The notes: generated by a model not told the origin, from the letters alone. Shown: positions 36,872-46,090, counted from the first letter of the stretch. The stretch: DNA of 64,000 bases from Pseudogulbenkiania sp. MAI-1 (GCF_000527175.1 NZ_AZUR01000001.1:4155001-4219000); one strand, 5' to 3'. Numbers and translations: made by a program.

Positions 36872-37177
36872 TTACTTTTGCGACAGGATCCACTTCACCA
36901 GCGTTTTCAGGTCGGCATCGCTGACCTGCGGGTTCGGCGGCATCGGCACCGAGCCCCACACGCCGGAACCGCCAGCCTTGACCTTGGCGACCAGCTTGGC
37001 TTCCGCCCCCTTGTCGCCGGCATATTTCTTGGCCACTTCCTTGTACGACGGCCCCACCACCTTCTTGTCCATCGAATGACAGGCCAGGCAGTTGTATTTC
37101 TGGGCCAGTTGCGCGCTGGCCATGGCCGGCGTTGTGACTACAGCCAGCATGGCAGCAGCCAGCAGCGTCTTTTTCAT
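36872..37177 (-). CDS. Small periplasmic cytochrome c (c-551/c8 type)
   Basis: A 101-residue monohaem cytochrome. A signal peptide (about 1-20, ending AMASA) is followed by the haem-binding CLACH, VVGPSYKEVAKKYAG and the distal Met in SVPMPPNPQVSDADLKTLVKWIL. Exported electron carrier for oxidases or denitrification enzymes. ATG at 37177 has AAGGAGAGAGG immediately upstream; an upstream reading of 24 residues is rejected. Confidence 0.92.
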   Translation of the reverse strand: MKKTLLAAAMLAVVTTPAMASAQLAQKYNCLACHSMDKKVVGPSYKEVAKKYAGDKGAEAKLVAKVKAGGSGVWGSVPMPPNPQVSDADLKTLVKWILSQK

Positions 37178-37249
37178 ACCTCTCTCCTTAAGATCTGAAA
37201 GAAATACACCCGGATGCCGGGCGCTCAACCCGACAGCTAACCATAACAC

Positions 37250-37831
37250 CTACAACGCTACCTTGAGTTGTGTCAGAAAAATACTTTCCAACACGCGAAC
37301 CGGCAACATCAGGATGACCTGGATGATCAGGAACAGGATCAGCGGCGAGAGGTCCACCCCTCCCACGGCCGCCTTGCGGAACGGCCGCAGGAACGGCCGG
37401 GTCAGCGCGTCCAGGATCGGCGTGAGCGGGTTGTACGGGTTCACCCAGCTCATGACGGCCTGCACGATGACCGCCCCCATCAAGAGATACAACGACTGGC
37501 GGAACACGTCCAGCAAGGACAGGAACAGCAGTCCCAGCCAGGTCTCCGGTGCGCTGAAACTGTACGGCAAGGGATTGAGCGCCAGTATCAGCACGTTGCT
37601 GAGCAGGCCGACCAGCAGGGCGAGAAGCAGCGTGGCGGTGTCGTAGCCATGCACGCTCGGCACCAGCTTGCGTAGCGGCAGCACGGCAAAATTGGTCACC
37701 GCCATCACAAACTGCGACAGCGGATGCTTAAACGGCGCCCGCACCACCTGCAGGTAGAAGCGCAGCAACAACACCAGCACGAACAGGCCGGCCAGCGTCT
37801 TGATCAGGAATTGCAGGGTCTCGGCGATCAT
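37250..37831 (-). CDS. YggT family membrane protein
   Basis: A 193-residue protein with two YggT repeats, each with two membrane spans (FLIKTLAGLFVLVLLLRFYLQVVRAPF and LYLLMGAVIVQAVMSWVNPYNPLTPILDALTRPFLRPFR). The family is placed near cell division and osmotic shock genes, but its molecular role is unsettled. Starts 1 bp after proC stop; part of yggS-proC-yggT. Confidence 0.92.
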   Translation of the reverse strand: MIAETLQFLIKTLAGLFVLVLLLRFYLQVVRAPFKHPLSQFVMAVTNFAVLPLRKLVPSVHGYDTATLLLALLVGLLSNVLILALNPLPYSFSAPETWLGLLFLSLLDVFRQSLYLLMGAVIVQAVMSWVNPYNPLTPILDALTRPFLRPFRKAAVGGVDLSPLILFLIIQVILMLPVRVLESIFLTQLKVAL

Positions 37832-37832
37832 C

Positions 37833-38636
37833 TCAGTCCTGGCTCAGCAATTGTCCCAGCTCCACGGAACGGGCCCGGCAATCCTGCACGCCCGCCTGAA
37901 TCGCCGCCTTGACGCCTTCGGCCTCGAAGCGGGCGATGGCGCGCTCGGTGGTGCCGCCCTTGGAAGTGACGTTGGCACGCAGCGTGGCCACGTCGAGTTC
38001 GCTCTGCTTGGCAAGCTCCACCGCACCGTCGAAGGTGCCCAGCACCAGCTCCCGCGCGGTGGCGTCGTCGAAGCCGAACTCGCGCGCCTTGGCGATCATC
38101 GACTCGATGAAGTAGAACACGTAGGCCGGGCCGCTGCCGGAAATGGCGGTGATGTCGTCGATGCCGCCTTCGCTCTCGACCCAGAACACCTTGCCCACCG
38201 CCGCCATGATGGCGGCGGCGTTTTTCTTGTCGGACTCGTCCAGTCCGAGCGGGGCGAACAACCCGGAGACGCCCTTGCCGACCATGGCCGGAGTATTCGG
38301 CATCACCCGCACGATGCGCCCGCTGCCGAGCCAGCGCGCCAGCGCCGCCACGCCGACCCCGGCGGCGATCGACACCACCAGCGCATTGTCCAGCCCCGGC
38401 GCGAGCGAGAGGCACACGTCCTTGAGCTGTTGCGGCTTGACCGCCAGCACCACCACGTCGGCGGCGGAGAGCTGGGCGGGCGGCTGCTCCAGCGCGGTCA
38501 CGCCGTAGCTCTGCTCGAGCTGGGCGCGCTTGTCGGCGGAGGGCTCGACCACGCGGATGCTGTGGTCGCCCTGCCTGACCAGGCCGCTGATGATGGCGGA
38601 AGCCATGTTGCCGCCGCCGATGAAGGTGATCTGCAT
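37833..38636 (-). CDS. proC: Pyrroline-5-carboxylate reductase
   Basis: Last step of proline synthesis: reduces pyrroline-5-carboxylate with NAD(P)H. 267 residues with the Rossmann start ITFIGGGNMASAIISGL, VVLAVKPQQL, RVMPNTPAMVGKGVSGL and the C-terminal SGSGPAYVFYFIESM / TSKGGTTERAI motifs. Follows yggS by 51 bp and is coupled to yggT. Confidence 0.95.
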   Translation of the reverse strand: MQITFIGGGNMASAIISGLVRQGDHSIRVVEPSADKRAQLEQSYGVTALEQPPAQLSAADVVVLAVKPQQLKDVCLSLAPGLDNALVVSIAAGVGVAALARWLGSGRIVRVMPNTPAMVGKGVSGLFAPLGLDESDKKNAAAIMAAVGKVFWVESEGGIDDITAISGSGPAYVFYFIESMIAKAREFGFDDATARELVLGTFDGAVELAKQSELDVATLRANVTSKGGTTERAIARFEAEGVKAAIQAGVQDCRARSVELGQLLSQD

Positions 38637-38687
38637 GCTGAGTCCTCTATTTGTCGATTGTATACTGTAGCCAAAATGGCCAGCCCA

Positions 38688-39398
38688 TTATGCCGGATAC
38701 GATCGCGAACCGAAAATCGCCGTGCCTACCCGCACCAGGGTCGAGCCTTCGCGCACCGCCAGTTCCAGGTCGGACGACATGCCCATCGACAGAGTATCGA
38801 GCGCCATGCCCTGTTGCACCAGTTCGTCGCGAAGGCGGCACAACAGGGTGAACTGGGCGGCCAGCCGGGCCGGGTCGGCAGTCGGCTCGGGAATGCACAT
38901 CAGGCCGCGCAATCTGAGCCGGGGCAGGGCGGCGACGGCTTGCGCCAGCGCCACCGCCTCGTGCGGCGCGCAGCCGCTTTTGCTGGCCTCGCCCGACACG
39001 TTGACCTGCAGGCAGACGTTGAGCGGCGGCAACGACTCAGGACGCTGCACCGACAGGCGCTCGGCGATTTTCAGGCGCTCGACCGAGTGCACCCAGTGCG
39101 CCAGCTCGGCCACCGGCCGCGTCTTGTTGGATTGCAGCGGCCCGATGAAGTGCCACTCGATGTCCAGCCCCGCCAGCTCGGCGCCCTTGGCCTGCAGCTC
39201 CTGCACGTAATTCTCGCCGAAGGCGCGCTGCCCGGCGGCGTACGCATCCTGGATGGCGTCGCAGGGAAAGGTCTTGCTGACCGCGAGCAGGCGCACCGAG
39301 CCCGGCGCGCGCCCGGCGGCGACCTCGGCCGCGGCAAGCCGCCGGCGCACCGCCTCCAGGGAAGACGAAATGGCTGAGGATGGAATGGTTGGCGTCAT
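38688..39398 (-). CDS. YggS/PLPBP, pyridoxal-phosphate homeostasis protein
   Basis: A 236-residue single-domain PLP-binding protein of the alanine racemase fold type III: LLAVSKTFP with the PLP lysine Lys42, FGENYVQELQAKG, WHFIGPLQSNK, SMGMSSDLELAVREGSTLVRVGTAIFG. It buffers PLP rather than catalysing a known reaction. Heads the minus-strand set yggS-proC-yggT and is divergent from pilT. Confidence 0.94.
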   Translation of the reverse strand: MTPTIPSSAISSSLEAVRRRLAAAEVAAGRAPGSVRLLAVSKTFPCDAIQDAYAAGQRAFGENYVQELQAKGAELAGLDIEWHFIGPLQSNKTRPVAELAHWVHSVERLKIAERLSVQRPESLPPLNVCLQVNVSGEASKSGCAPHEAVALAQAVAALPRLRLRGLMCIPEPTADPARLAAQFTLLCRLRDELVQQGMALDTLSMGMSSDLELAVREGSTLVRVGTAIFGSRSYPA

Positions 39399-39564
39399 GA
39401 TGTCCTAAGTGCGAGCGCAACGCTGTGCCGCCACGGGCAGGGACTATCCCCACTGCATCAGCATACCAAGTCCTGACGCTTATGCTTACAATCAGGAAAA
39501 GGTCATGCCGGTGGTCTGGCGTCGGCGGCCCGCCGTAGCGCTATCGAATTGGGGAGAATTATAA

Positions 39565-40602
39565 ATGGAAATTTCCGAGCTCTTGGCATTCACCGTCAAG
39601 AACAAGGCGTCGGACCTGCACCTGTCGGCCGGCTTGCCACCGATGATCCGGGTCAACGGCGACGTGCGCCGCATCAACCTGCCGCCGCTCGAGCACCACG
39701 ACGTGCACGACAAGGTGTACGACATCATGAACGACTTCCAGCGCAAGGCGTTCGAGGAGATGATGGAGTGCGACTTCTCGTTCGAGCTGCCCGGCATCGC
39801 CCGCTTCCGCGTCAACGCCTTCATGCAGAACCGCGGCATGGGGGCGGTGTTCCGGGTGATTCCGTCCAAGGTGCTGACGCTGGAGGAATTGTCGGCGCCG
39901 AAGATCTTCCAGGAGATCGCGAGCTACCCGCGCGGCCTGGTGCTGGTGACCGGGCCGACCGGCTCCGGCAAGTCGACCACGCTGGCGGCGATGATCGACT
40001 ATATCAATGAGAACGATTTCTCCCACATCCTCACCGTGGAAGACCCGATCGAATTCGTCCACCAGAGCAAGCGCTGCATGATCAACCAGCGCGAGCTGGG
40101 GCAACAGACGCACAGCTTCGCCAACGCGCTGCGCTCGGCGCTGCGCGAAGACCCGGACGTGATCCTGGTGGGCGAGATGCGCGACCTGGAGACCATCCGC
40201 CTGGCCATGACGGCGGCGGAAACCGGCCACCTGGTGTTCGGCACGCTGCATACCAGTTCGGCCGCCAAGACCGTGGACCGTATCGTCGACGTGTTCCCGG
40301 CCGGCGAGAAGGAGATGGTGCGCTCGATGCTGTCGGAAAGCCTGCGCGCGGTGATCTCGCAGACGCTGCTGAAGACCAAGGACGGCAGCGGGCGGGTGGC
40401 GGCGCACGAGATCATGATCGGCACGCCGGCCATCCGCAACCTGATCCGCGAGAACAAGATCGCCCAGATCAACTCGATGATCCAGACCGGCCAGCAGTAC
40501 GGCATGCAGACGCTGGACCAGTGCCTGCAGGAGCTGGTGCGGCGCAACATCGCCTCGCCGGCCGAGGCGCGGCAGAAGGCCAGCAACAAGGACTTGTTCT
40601 AA
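39565..40602 (+). CDS. pilT: PilT, type IV pilus retraction ATPase
   Basis: Hexameric secretion-type ATPase that depolymerises pili for twitching and DNA uptake. 345 residues; Walker A GPTGSGKST at 130-138, the Asp-box and Walker B region DPDVILVGEMRDLETIR, His-box AAETGHLVFGTLHTSSA and the PilT-specific AIRNLIRENK. Ribosome binding site GGGGAG about 10 nt upstream. Its TAA stop is the left flank of a palindromic element separating it from pilU. Confidence 0.96.
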   Translation: MEISELLAFTVKNKASDLHLSAGLPPMIRVNGDVRRINLPPLEHHDVHDKVYDIMNDFQRKAFEEMMECDFSFELPGIARFRVNAFMQNRGMGAVFRVIPSKVLTLEELSAPKIFQEIASYPRGLVLVTGPTGSGKSTTLAAMIDYINENDFSHILTVEDPIEFVHQSKRCMINQRELGQQTHSFANALRSALREDPDVILVGEMRDLETIRLAMTAAETGHLVFGTLHTSSAAKTVDRIVDVFPAGEKEMVRSMLSESLRAVISQTLLKTKDGSGRVAAHEIMIGTPAIRNLIRENKIAQINSMIQTGQQYGMQTLDQCLQELVRRNIASPAEARQKASNKDLF

Positions 40603-40715
40603 GAACCGCTAACAAAACCCTCTTGGCGTTGTTGCGCGGCCTTGCCGTACAACTTTGTACTGTCTGCGGCCGCGCGCCTAGCCAAGACCGTTGCACTGGG
40701 TTTTGGTAACGGCTC
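40603..40715. mobile_element. MITE-like palindromic element between pilT and pilU (113 bp)
   Basis: Ends GAACCGCTAACAAAACCC (40603-40620) and GGGTTTTGGTAACGGCTC (40698-40715) are inverted repeats (15 of 18). The centre carries GTACAA-CT-TTGTAC. Both flanks are TAA (40600-40602, which is the pilT stop codon, and 40716-40718), a 3-bp direct repeat. The interior differs from the elements at 17705 and 62684, but the GAACC tip, TNA flank and GTAC-containing centre are shared. No coding capacity. Confidence 0.8.
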
Positions 40716-40778
40716 TAAAACACCGGGCACGACAGGCCCGGCATCGGCGTCAGGCGCCAGCAACGATGGGAAGCAATC

Positions 40779-41915
40779 ATGGAAAGAGACCAGGCCTCGA
40801 AGTTCATCCACGACCTGCTCAAGCACGCGGTCGGCAAGAACGCGTCGGACATCTTCATCTCGGCCGACTTCCCCCCGGCGATGAAGATCGACGGCAAGAT
40901 CGTGCCGGTGTCGCAGCAGCCGCTGTCCGCCCAGCACACCAAGGAGCTGGTGCGCTCGGTGATGAACGACCGCCAGATGGAGGAGTTCGAATCCTCGATG
41001 GAGGCCAATTTCGCCATCAGCCCGCCCGGCATCGGGCGCTTCCGCGTCAGCGCCTTCATCCAGCAGGGCATGGCCGGCATGGTGCTGCGCAAGATCAATA
41101 CCGAGATCCCGACCTTCGACCAGCTGCGCCTGCCGGAGGTGCTGAAGGACGTGGCGCTGATCAAGCGCGGGCTGGTGATCTTCGTCGGCGGCACCGGCTC
41201 GGGCAAGTCGACTTCGCTGGCGGCGCTGGTGGATTGGCGCAACAGCCACAGCCAGGACCACATCATCACCATCGAGGACCCGATCGAGTACGTGCATCCG
41301 CACAAGAAATCCATCGTCACCCAGCGCGAGGTCGGGGTCGATACCGACAGCTGGGACGTGGCGCTGAAGAACACCCTGCGCCAGGCGCCGGACGTGATCC
41401 TGATGGGCGAGATCCGCGACCGCGAGACCATGGGCTACGGCCTGCAGTTCGCCGAGACCGGCCACCTGTGCCTCGCCACCCTGCACGCCAACAACGCCAA
41501 CCAGGCGCTCGACCGCATCCTGAACTTCTTCCCGGAGGAGCGTCACCAGCAGGTGCTGATGGACCTGTCGCTGAACATGCGCGCCATCATTTCGCAGCGG
41601 CTGATCCCGCTCGCCACCGGCCGCGGCCGGGTGGCGGCGGTGGAGGTGATGCTCAACAGCCCGCTGATGGCCGACCTGATCTTCAAGGGGGAAATCGCCT
41701 CGCTGAAGGAAGTGATCGGCAAGTCGCGCGAGAGCGGCATGCAGACCTTCGACCAGGCGCTGTTCGATCTGTACGAGGCCGGGCTGATCAGCTACGAGGA
41801 CGCGTTGCGCAACGCCGATTCGATCAACGACCTGCGCCTGAAGATCAAGCTGTACGGCGAGGGGGCCAAGGACCGCGACCTGCTCGAGGGCATCGACCAC
41901 CTCGATATCATCTGA
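40779..41915 (+). CDS. pilU: PilU, PilT-like type IV pilus ATPase
   Basis: Paralogue of PilT that assists retraction. 378 residues; Walker A GGTGSGKST at about 144-152, APDVILMGEIRDRETM (Walker B), FAETGHLCLATLHANNA, and a longer C-terminus than PilT, as usual for PilU. GGGAAG lies 6 nt before the start. Separated from pilT by a 113-bp element. Confidence 0.94.
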   Translation: MERDQASKFIHDLLKHAVGKNASDIFISADFPPAMKIDGKIVPVSQQPLSAQHTKELVRSVMNDRQMEEFESSMEANFAISPPGIGRFRVSAFIQQGMAGMVLRKINTEIPTFDQLRLPEVLKDVALIKRGLVIFVGGTGSGKSTSLAALVDWRNSHSQDHIITIEDPIEYVHPHKKSIVTQREVGVDTDSWDVALKNTLRQAPDVILMGEIRDRETMGYGLQFAETGHLCLATLHANNANQALDRILNFFPEERHQQVLMDLSLNMRAIISQRLIPLATGRGRVAAVEVMLNSPLMADLIFKGEIASLKEVIGKSRESGMQTFDQALFDLYEAGLISYEDALRNADSINDLRLKIKLYGEGAKDRDLLEGIDHLDII

Positions 41916-41921
41916 ACCGGC

Positions 41922-43136
41922 TCACGCCCACATGCGCTTGACCCAGTCCAGCGACTCGGTCTCGATGCGCGTCAGCAGTTCGGCGTCGTAACCCGCCGGC
42001 TGCACCGTGTTTTCGTCCTCCAGCGACACGGTGACCCTGAGCCACTCGCCGAGGATGTGGCGGCCGTCGAGCACGGCCTCCTTGATGTTCTGATCGACCG
42101 GCAGCTGCGGAATGAGCTCGGCCTTGGGACGCAGCATCAGGGCGTCGATCAGCGACAGGATGCCGACCATGAACGCCTGTTCGGCCAGCAGCGGCGCGTC
42201 CGGCCGCAGGCACTGGGCCAGGCGCTCCATGATGCGCCCGCGCGTGGCGGCCAGTTCGAGTAACGGATTGTGACGGACCTTGTCGCTCTGCGGGACGGCG
42301 GTGGCGAACATCAACAGCAGGGTCCAGCGCTTGATCTTGTCGCGCCCCAGAAGCAGGATGGCCTGGCGAATCGAAGTGACCGCCGACTTGTCGGCCAAAG
42401 CTGCGGTGGAGGTCAGCCTCAGCAGCATCAGCGCGATGTCCGGCGCGCTCTTGAACGCCTCTTCCAGCGCATCGGTCTCGGCGTCGCTGAGGATCAGCCC
42501 CAACAGGCGCAGCAGCACCGAGACCTTGGGGCGCACCTGGCGCGAATGGATCACCGTGGGATGGGCGAAGAAGTAGCCCTGGAACAGCTTGAAGCCGAGC
42601 AGGCGACAGGTCTCGAACTGTTCGGGATTGTCGACCTTTTCCGCCAGCAGGGTGCCGCGAAAATCCTCGAGCGACTTCAACAGGGCCGGCAGCGCGGACA
42701 ACTCGACCAGGCTCAAGTCGATCTTGACGATGTCGACATATTCGAGAAGGGCGCGTCTGTCGTCGTCAAGCGTCCCCAGATCGTCCATCGCCAGGCGGAA
42801 ACCGCGCTGGCGCAGGTCGGCCAGCCGGGCCAGCAGGGCGGGCTTGGGACGGACCGTTTCCAGTATCTCGAGCACCACGGTGTCGTGGGGCAGCACGTTG
42901 ATGAGATCGCTCATCAAAAGCTGTTCGTCGACGTTGATGTAGCCCTGCCGGTCGCCGAGCACTTCGGCCACGCCGAGGTCGACGAAGGCGTGGCGGATCA
43001 CCGTGGCGGTGGCGGCGAAATCGTCGACGACGTGCGCCGCGTTGACCGGGCTGGAACGGAACAACAACTCGTAGCCGACCAGGTTTTCCTTGGCATCCAC
43101 GATCGGCTGCCGTCCCAGAAAGTGCGTTGAATACAT
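41922..43136 (-). CDS. EAL-HDOD (YuxH-like) signalling protein
   Basis: A 404-residue protein: an N-terminal EAL-like domain (about 1-190; HFLGRQPIVDAKENLVGYELLFR, then FRLAMDDLG and VDIVKIDL) where the EAL motif reads ELL and several metal ligands are missing, so c-di-GMP hydrolysis is unlikely; and a C-terminal HDOD domain (about 195-385; ILLLGRDKIKRWTLLLMF). Related proteins act in motility and pilus signalling. It converges with pilU (6 bp gap) and is divergent from thpR. Confidence 0.87.
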   Translation of the reverse strand: MYSTHFLGRQPIVDAKENLVGYELLFRSSPVNAAHVVDDFAATATVIRHAFVDLGVAEVLGDRQGYINVDEQLLMSDLINVLPHDTVVLEILETVRPKPALLARLADLRQRGFRLAMDDLGTLDDDRRALLEYVDIVKIDLSLVELSALPALLKSLEDFRGTLLAEKVDNPEQFETCRLLGFKLFQGYFFAHPTVIHSRQVRPKVSVLLRLLGLILSDAETDALEEAFKSAPDIALMLLRLTSTAALADKSAVTSIRQAILLLGRDKIKRWTLLLMFATAVPQSDKVRHNPLLELAATRGRIMERLAQCLRPDAPLLAEQAFMVGILSLIDALMLRPKAELIPQLPVDQNIKEAVLDGRHILGEWLRVTVSLEDENTVQPAGYDAELLTRIETESLDWVKRMWA

Positions 43137-43200
43137 GAAGAAACCCGTGTCGTCTCTGAGTGAGGAATGGTTCGATCAGTTTAGGGAAAGGAATCGGGTC

Positions 43201-43707
43201 TTGAGACTCTTTTTTGCCATCATACCGGACAAGTCGACGTCCGTGTCATTGCATGCCAATGGCAAAAGTCTGGCCAAATTCAGCCGCGGCCAAGTGGTCG
43301 GCCCCGAGCGGCTGCACCTGACGCTGGCCTTTCTCGGGGAAGTGCCGCCCGAGCGGCTGGACGAACTCTTGGCGATCGGGCAAGGCCTGCCGCGCCTCAC
43401 CGGGGAGATATGGACGATAGACCAAGTCGGCGGCTGGCCCAACGGCATCGTCTGGGCCGGCAGCTCGCAGCCGTGCCCGGCGCTGAGCGAACTGGCGGCC
43501 GCCTTGCAGCAGGGACTGGCGCAGGCGGGTTTTCCGACCGAGACCCGGCCGTTCGTACCGCATGTGACCTTGTTGCGCCGGGCGCGCCGCCGGCTGCCGC
43601 CGCAGGACATCGCGCCGCTGCCGTTCGTCCTGCTGCGCGTGTCGCTGATGGAATCCACGCTGACGCCGCAGGGGCCGCAGTACCGCGAACTGCAGCACTG
43701 GCCCTGA
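43201..43707 (+). CDS. thpR: ThpR, RNA 2',3'-cyclic phosphodiesterase (2'-5' RNA ligase family)
   Basis: A 2H phosphoesterase opening 2',3'-cyclic phosphate ends of RNA. The two catalytic HxTx motifs are HLTLAFLGE and HVTLLRRA. A TTG start at 43201 is preferred: it gives MRLFFAIIPD, the usual family N-terminus, and AAAGGA lies 9 nt upstream, giving 168 residues. An ATG at 43135 would add 22 residues of atypical sequence and overlap the divergent start of the EAL-HDOD gene. A terminator follows. Confidence 0.85.
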   Translation: MRLFFAIIPDKSTSVSLHANGKSLAKFSRGQVVGPERLHLTLAFLGEVPPERLDELLAIGQGLPRLTGEIWTIDQVGGWPNGIVWAGSSQPCPALSELAAALQQGLAQAGFPTETRPFVPHVTLLRRARRRLPPQDIAPLPFVLLRVSLMESTLTPQGPQYRELQHWP

Positions 43708-43716
43708 AAGTAAAAA

Positions 43717-43741
43717 AACGCCACCGGGTTGCGGTGGCGTT
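43717..43741 (-). terminator. Terminator after gltL (also after thpR)
   Basis: AACGCCACC (43717-43725) pairs with GGTGGCGTT (43733-43741) around GGGTTGC; on the minus strand it is followed by seven T residues. Serves the ABC transporter operon ending at 43791 and lies just past thpR. Confidence 0.88.
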
Positions 43742-43790
43742 GCGCGGTCAAGACGGGGCGAAGATCGTTCGTCCCGCCGTCATCCATGGC

Positions 43791-44534
43791 TCAGTGCTGC
43801 AGGATCTTGGACAGGAAGTGCTGGGCACGCTCGGAGCGGGCCTTGATGTCGCCGAAGAATTCTTCCTTGGCGCAGTCCTCGACGATGGCGCCCTTGTCCA
43901 TGAAGATGACGCGGTTGGCCACCTTGCGTGCGAAGCCCATCTCGTGGGTCACGCACATCATCGTCATGCCTTCGTGCGCCAGTTCCACCATCACGTCCAG
44001 CACCTCGTTCACCATCTCCGGGTCGAGCGCCGAGGTCGGCTCGTCGAACAGCATCGCGATCGGGTCCATCGACAGGGCGCGGGCGATCGCCACGCGCTGC
44101 TGCTGGCCGCCGGAGAGCTGGCCCGGGAACTTCTCGGCGTGGGCCTTGAGGCCGACGCGGTCGAGGTAGTGCAGGCCCTTCTGGCGCGCCTCGTCCTTGC
44201 TGCGCCCCAGCACCTTCTCCTGGGCGATGGTCAGGTTCTCGGTGATCGACAGGTGCGGGAACAGCTCGAAGTGCTGGAACACCATGCCGACGCGCGCGCG
44301 CAGCTTGGGCAGGTCGGTCTTCGGGTCGCCCACCGAGATGCCGTCGACGATGATCTCGCCCTTCTGGAACGGTTCCAGCGCGTTGACGGTCTTGATCAGC
44401 GTGGACTTGCCGGAGCCCGATGGGCCGCACACCACCACCACTTCGCCCTTGTTCACTTCCGTCGAGCAGTCGGTGAGCACCTGGAAGTCACCGTACCATT
44501 TGCTGACGTTCTTGAGAGTAATCATCGCGCTCAT
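43791..44534 (-). CDS. gltL: Glutamate/aspartate ABC transporter ATP-binding protein
   Basis: A 247-residue polar amino-acid ABC ATPase: Walker A GPSGSGKST, Q-loop VFQHFELFPHLS, signature LSGGQQQRVAIARAL, Walker B MLFDEPTSALDPE and His-switch VTHEMGF. Its start overlaps the gltK stop by 4 nt. Last gene of the gltI-gltJ-gltK-gltL order. A second, similar ATPase is encoded at 47165. Confidence 0.92.
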   Translation of the reverse strand: MSAMITLKNVSKWYGDFQVLTDCSTEVNKGEVVVVCGPSGSGKSTLIKTVNALEPFQKGEIIVDGISVGDPKTDLPKLRARVGMVFQHFELFPHLSITENLTIAQEKVLGRSKDEARQKGLHYLDRVGLKAHAEKFPGQLSGGQQQRVAIARALSMDPIAMLFDEPTSALDPEMVNEVLDVMVELAHEGMTMMCVTHEMGFARKVANRVIFMDKGAIVEDCAKEEFFGDIKARSERAQHFLSKILQH

Positions 44535-45196
44535 ACTGCCAACCTTTTCTGCAGGCGCTTCACCAAGGTGGAGGCGCCGAAACTGATTACGAAGTACACC
44601 ACCCCGGCAAAGATCAGGAATTCGTGCGGCTGGCCGACGATATCCCCCTTGGAGCGGGCGGTGTTGAGGAAGTCCATCAGGCCCACGGCGTACACCAGCG
44701 AGGTGTCCTGGAACAGGATGATGCTCTGCTGCAACAAGAGCGGCATCATCTTGCGGAACGCCTGCGGCAGGATGATCAGCCGCATCGCCTGGCCGTAGGT
44801 CATCCCCAGCGCGTAGGCGGCGTTGAGCTGGCCCTTGGAGATGGACTGGATGCCGGCACGCACAATCTCAGCATAGTAGGCCGCTTCGAACATCATGAAG
44901 GCCACGAGGCAGGAGGTGAACGCGCCGACCGCGACGAATTCGCCGGAAATCCACTTGAAGATCAGCGGCACCACGAAGTAGAACCAGGTGATCACCAGCA
45001 GCAGCGGAATCGAGCGGAAGTAGTTGACGTAGAACTTGGCGATACCCGACAGCAGCGGGCTGCTCGACAGGCGCAAGAGCGCGAGGATAGTCCCCAGCGC
45101 CACGCCGCCGCCCACCGCCAGCAAGAGCAGCTTGAGCGTCAGCGCCATGCCATCCATGAGCCCCGGCAGGGACGGGCCGATCTGGCTGAAATCCAT
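44531..45196 (-). CDS. gltK: Glutamate/aspartate ABC transporter permease GltK
   Basis: A 221-residue inner-membrane permease of the HisMQ type with about five spans (KLLLLAVGGGVALGTILALLRLS and onward) and the EAA loop around GQLNAAYALGMTYGQAMRLIILPQAFR, which contacts the ATPase. Coupled to gltJ (TAATG overlap) and to gltL. Confidence 0.92.
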   Translation of the reverse strand: MDFSQIGPSLPGLMDGMALTLKLLLLAVGGGVALGTILALLRLSSSPLLSGIAKFYVNYFRSIPLLLVITWFYFVVPLIFKWISGEFVAVGAFTSCLVAFMMFEAAYYAEIVRAGIQSISKGQLNAAYALGMTYGQAMRLIILPQAFRKMMPLLLQQSIILFQDTSLVYAVGLMDFLNTARSKGDIVGQPHEFLIFAGVVYFVISFGASTLVKRLQKRLAV

Positions 45197-45939
45197 TATT
45201 TGGCACCTCCCATCATGCCCGGTACGCGAAGCTTACGCTCCACCCAGCCCATCAGGCCCATCAGGCTCATGTTGAGCACGAAGTAGATCACCGTGGCGAG
45301 CGTGAACGCTTCGAACAGGTTGGCCGAGAACTCGGCGGTCTGCTTGGTCTGCGCCAACAGTTCCATCAGGCCGATCAGCGAGGCCACCGAGGAGTTCTTG
45401 AAGATGTTCAGGAATTCGCTGGTGAGCGGCGGAATGATGATGCGGAAGGCCTGCGGCAACAGCACGTAGCGGTAGACCTGGGCCTGCTGGAAGCCCATCG
45501 CCATGGCGGCGTAGTTCTGGCCACGGGGCAGCGCCTGGATGCCGGTACGCACCTGCTCGCACACCCGGGCGGCGGTGAAGAGGCCGAGACAGACCACGAC
45601 CGACAGGTAGGCCGAGGTGGCTGGGCTCAGGTCCTGCTTGAACCAGATCTGCGCCTGTTCCGGCAGCAGGTCGGGTACCAGGAAGTACCAGATGAAGAGC
45701 TGTACCAACAGCGGCACGTTGCGGAACAGCTCGACGTAAGCGGTGGCGATGCCGGCGGCGGCTTTGTTGGGGAGCGTGCGCATCACGCCCAGCACCGACC
45801 CCAGGATCAGCGCGATGATCCAGCCGGCCAGCGCCACGGCGATGGTCCAGCCCAGACCGGAGATGAACCAGTCGAGGTAGATCTCGCTGCCGATACCGGT
45901 GGACTTGAAGAAGACGTTCCAGTCCCAGTTGTAATTCAT
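45196..45939 (-). CDS. gltJ: Glutamate/aspartate ABC transporter permease GltJ
   Basis: A 247-residue permease that matches E. coli GltJ in pattern: MNYNWDWNVFF start, GWIIALILGSVLGVMRTLPN, YVELFRNVPLLVQLFIWYFLVPDLLPE, EAA loop GQNYAAMAMGFQQAQVYRYVLLPQAFR, and ending RVPGMMGG. Start at 45939 has GGAG 8 nt upstream; 32 further residues upstream are not conserved. Separated from gltI by strong hairpins. Confidence 0.94.
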   Translation of the reverse strand: MNYNWDWNVFFKSTGIGSEIYLDWFISGLGWTIAVALAGWIIALILGSVLGVMRTLPNKAAAGIATAYVELFRNVPLLVQLFIWYFLVPDLLPEQAQIWFKQDLSPATSAYLSVVVCLGLFTAARVCEQVRTGIQALPRGQNYAAMAMGFQQAQVYRYVLLPQAFRIIIPPLTSEFLNIFKNSSVASLIGLMELLAQTKQTAEFSANLFEAFTLATVIYFVLNMSLMGLMGWVERKLRVPGMMGGAK

Positions 45940-45959
45940 ACCGAATCTCCAAACAAAAT

Positions 45960-45978
45960 GGGGGAGACGACCTCCCCC
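45960..45978 (-). other. Hairpin just before gltJ
   Basis: GGGGGAG pairs with CTCCCCC around ACGAC, 20 bp upstream of the gltJ start. It could modulate gltJ translation or mark a processing site in the gltI-gltJ mRNA. Confidence 0.55.
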
Positions 45979-46090
45979 GGAGCCCGGCATGTTCCTGTCC
46001 ATTGCCGCGCCGGGGGAGGGCGCGGGCAGCAGCAACCCTCACGGCCAATGCGGGATCGGCTGTGAAGGTCCCCGCCTCGGGGGCGGCTGG

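Noticed and set aside
43090..43200. N-terminal extension of ThpR
   Set aside because: Overlaps the divergent EAL-HDOD start and lacks family similarity; the TTG at 43201 restores the normal N-terminus.
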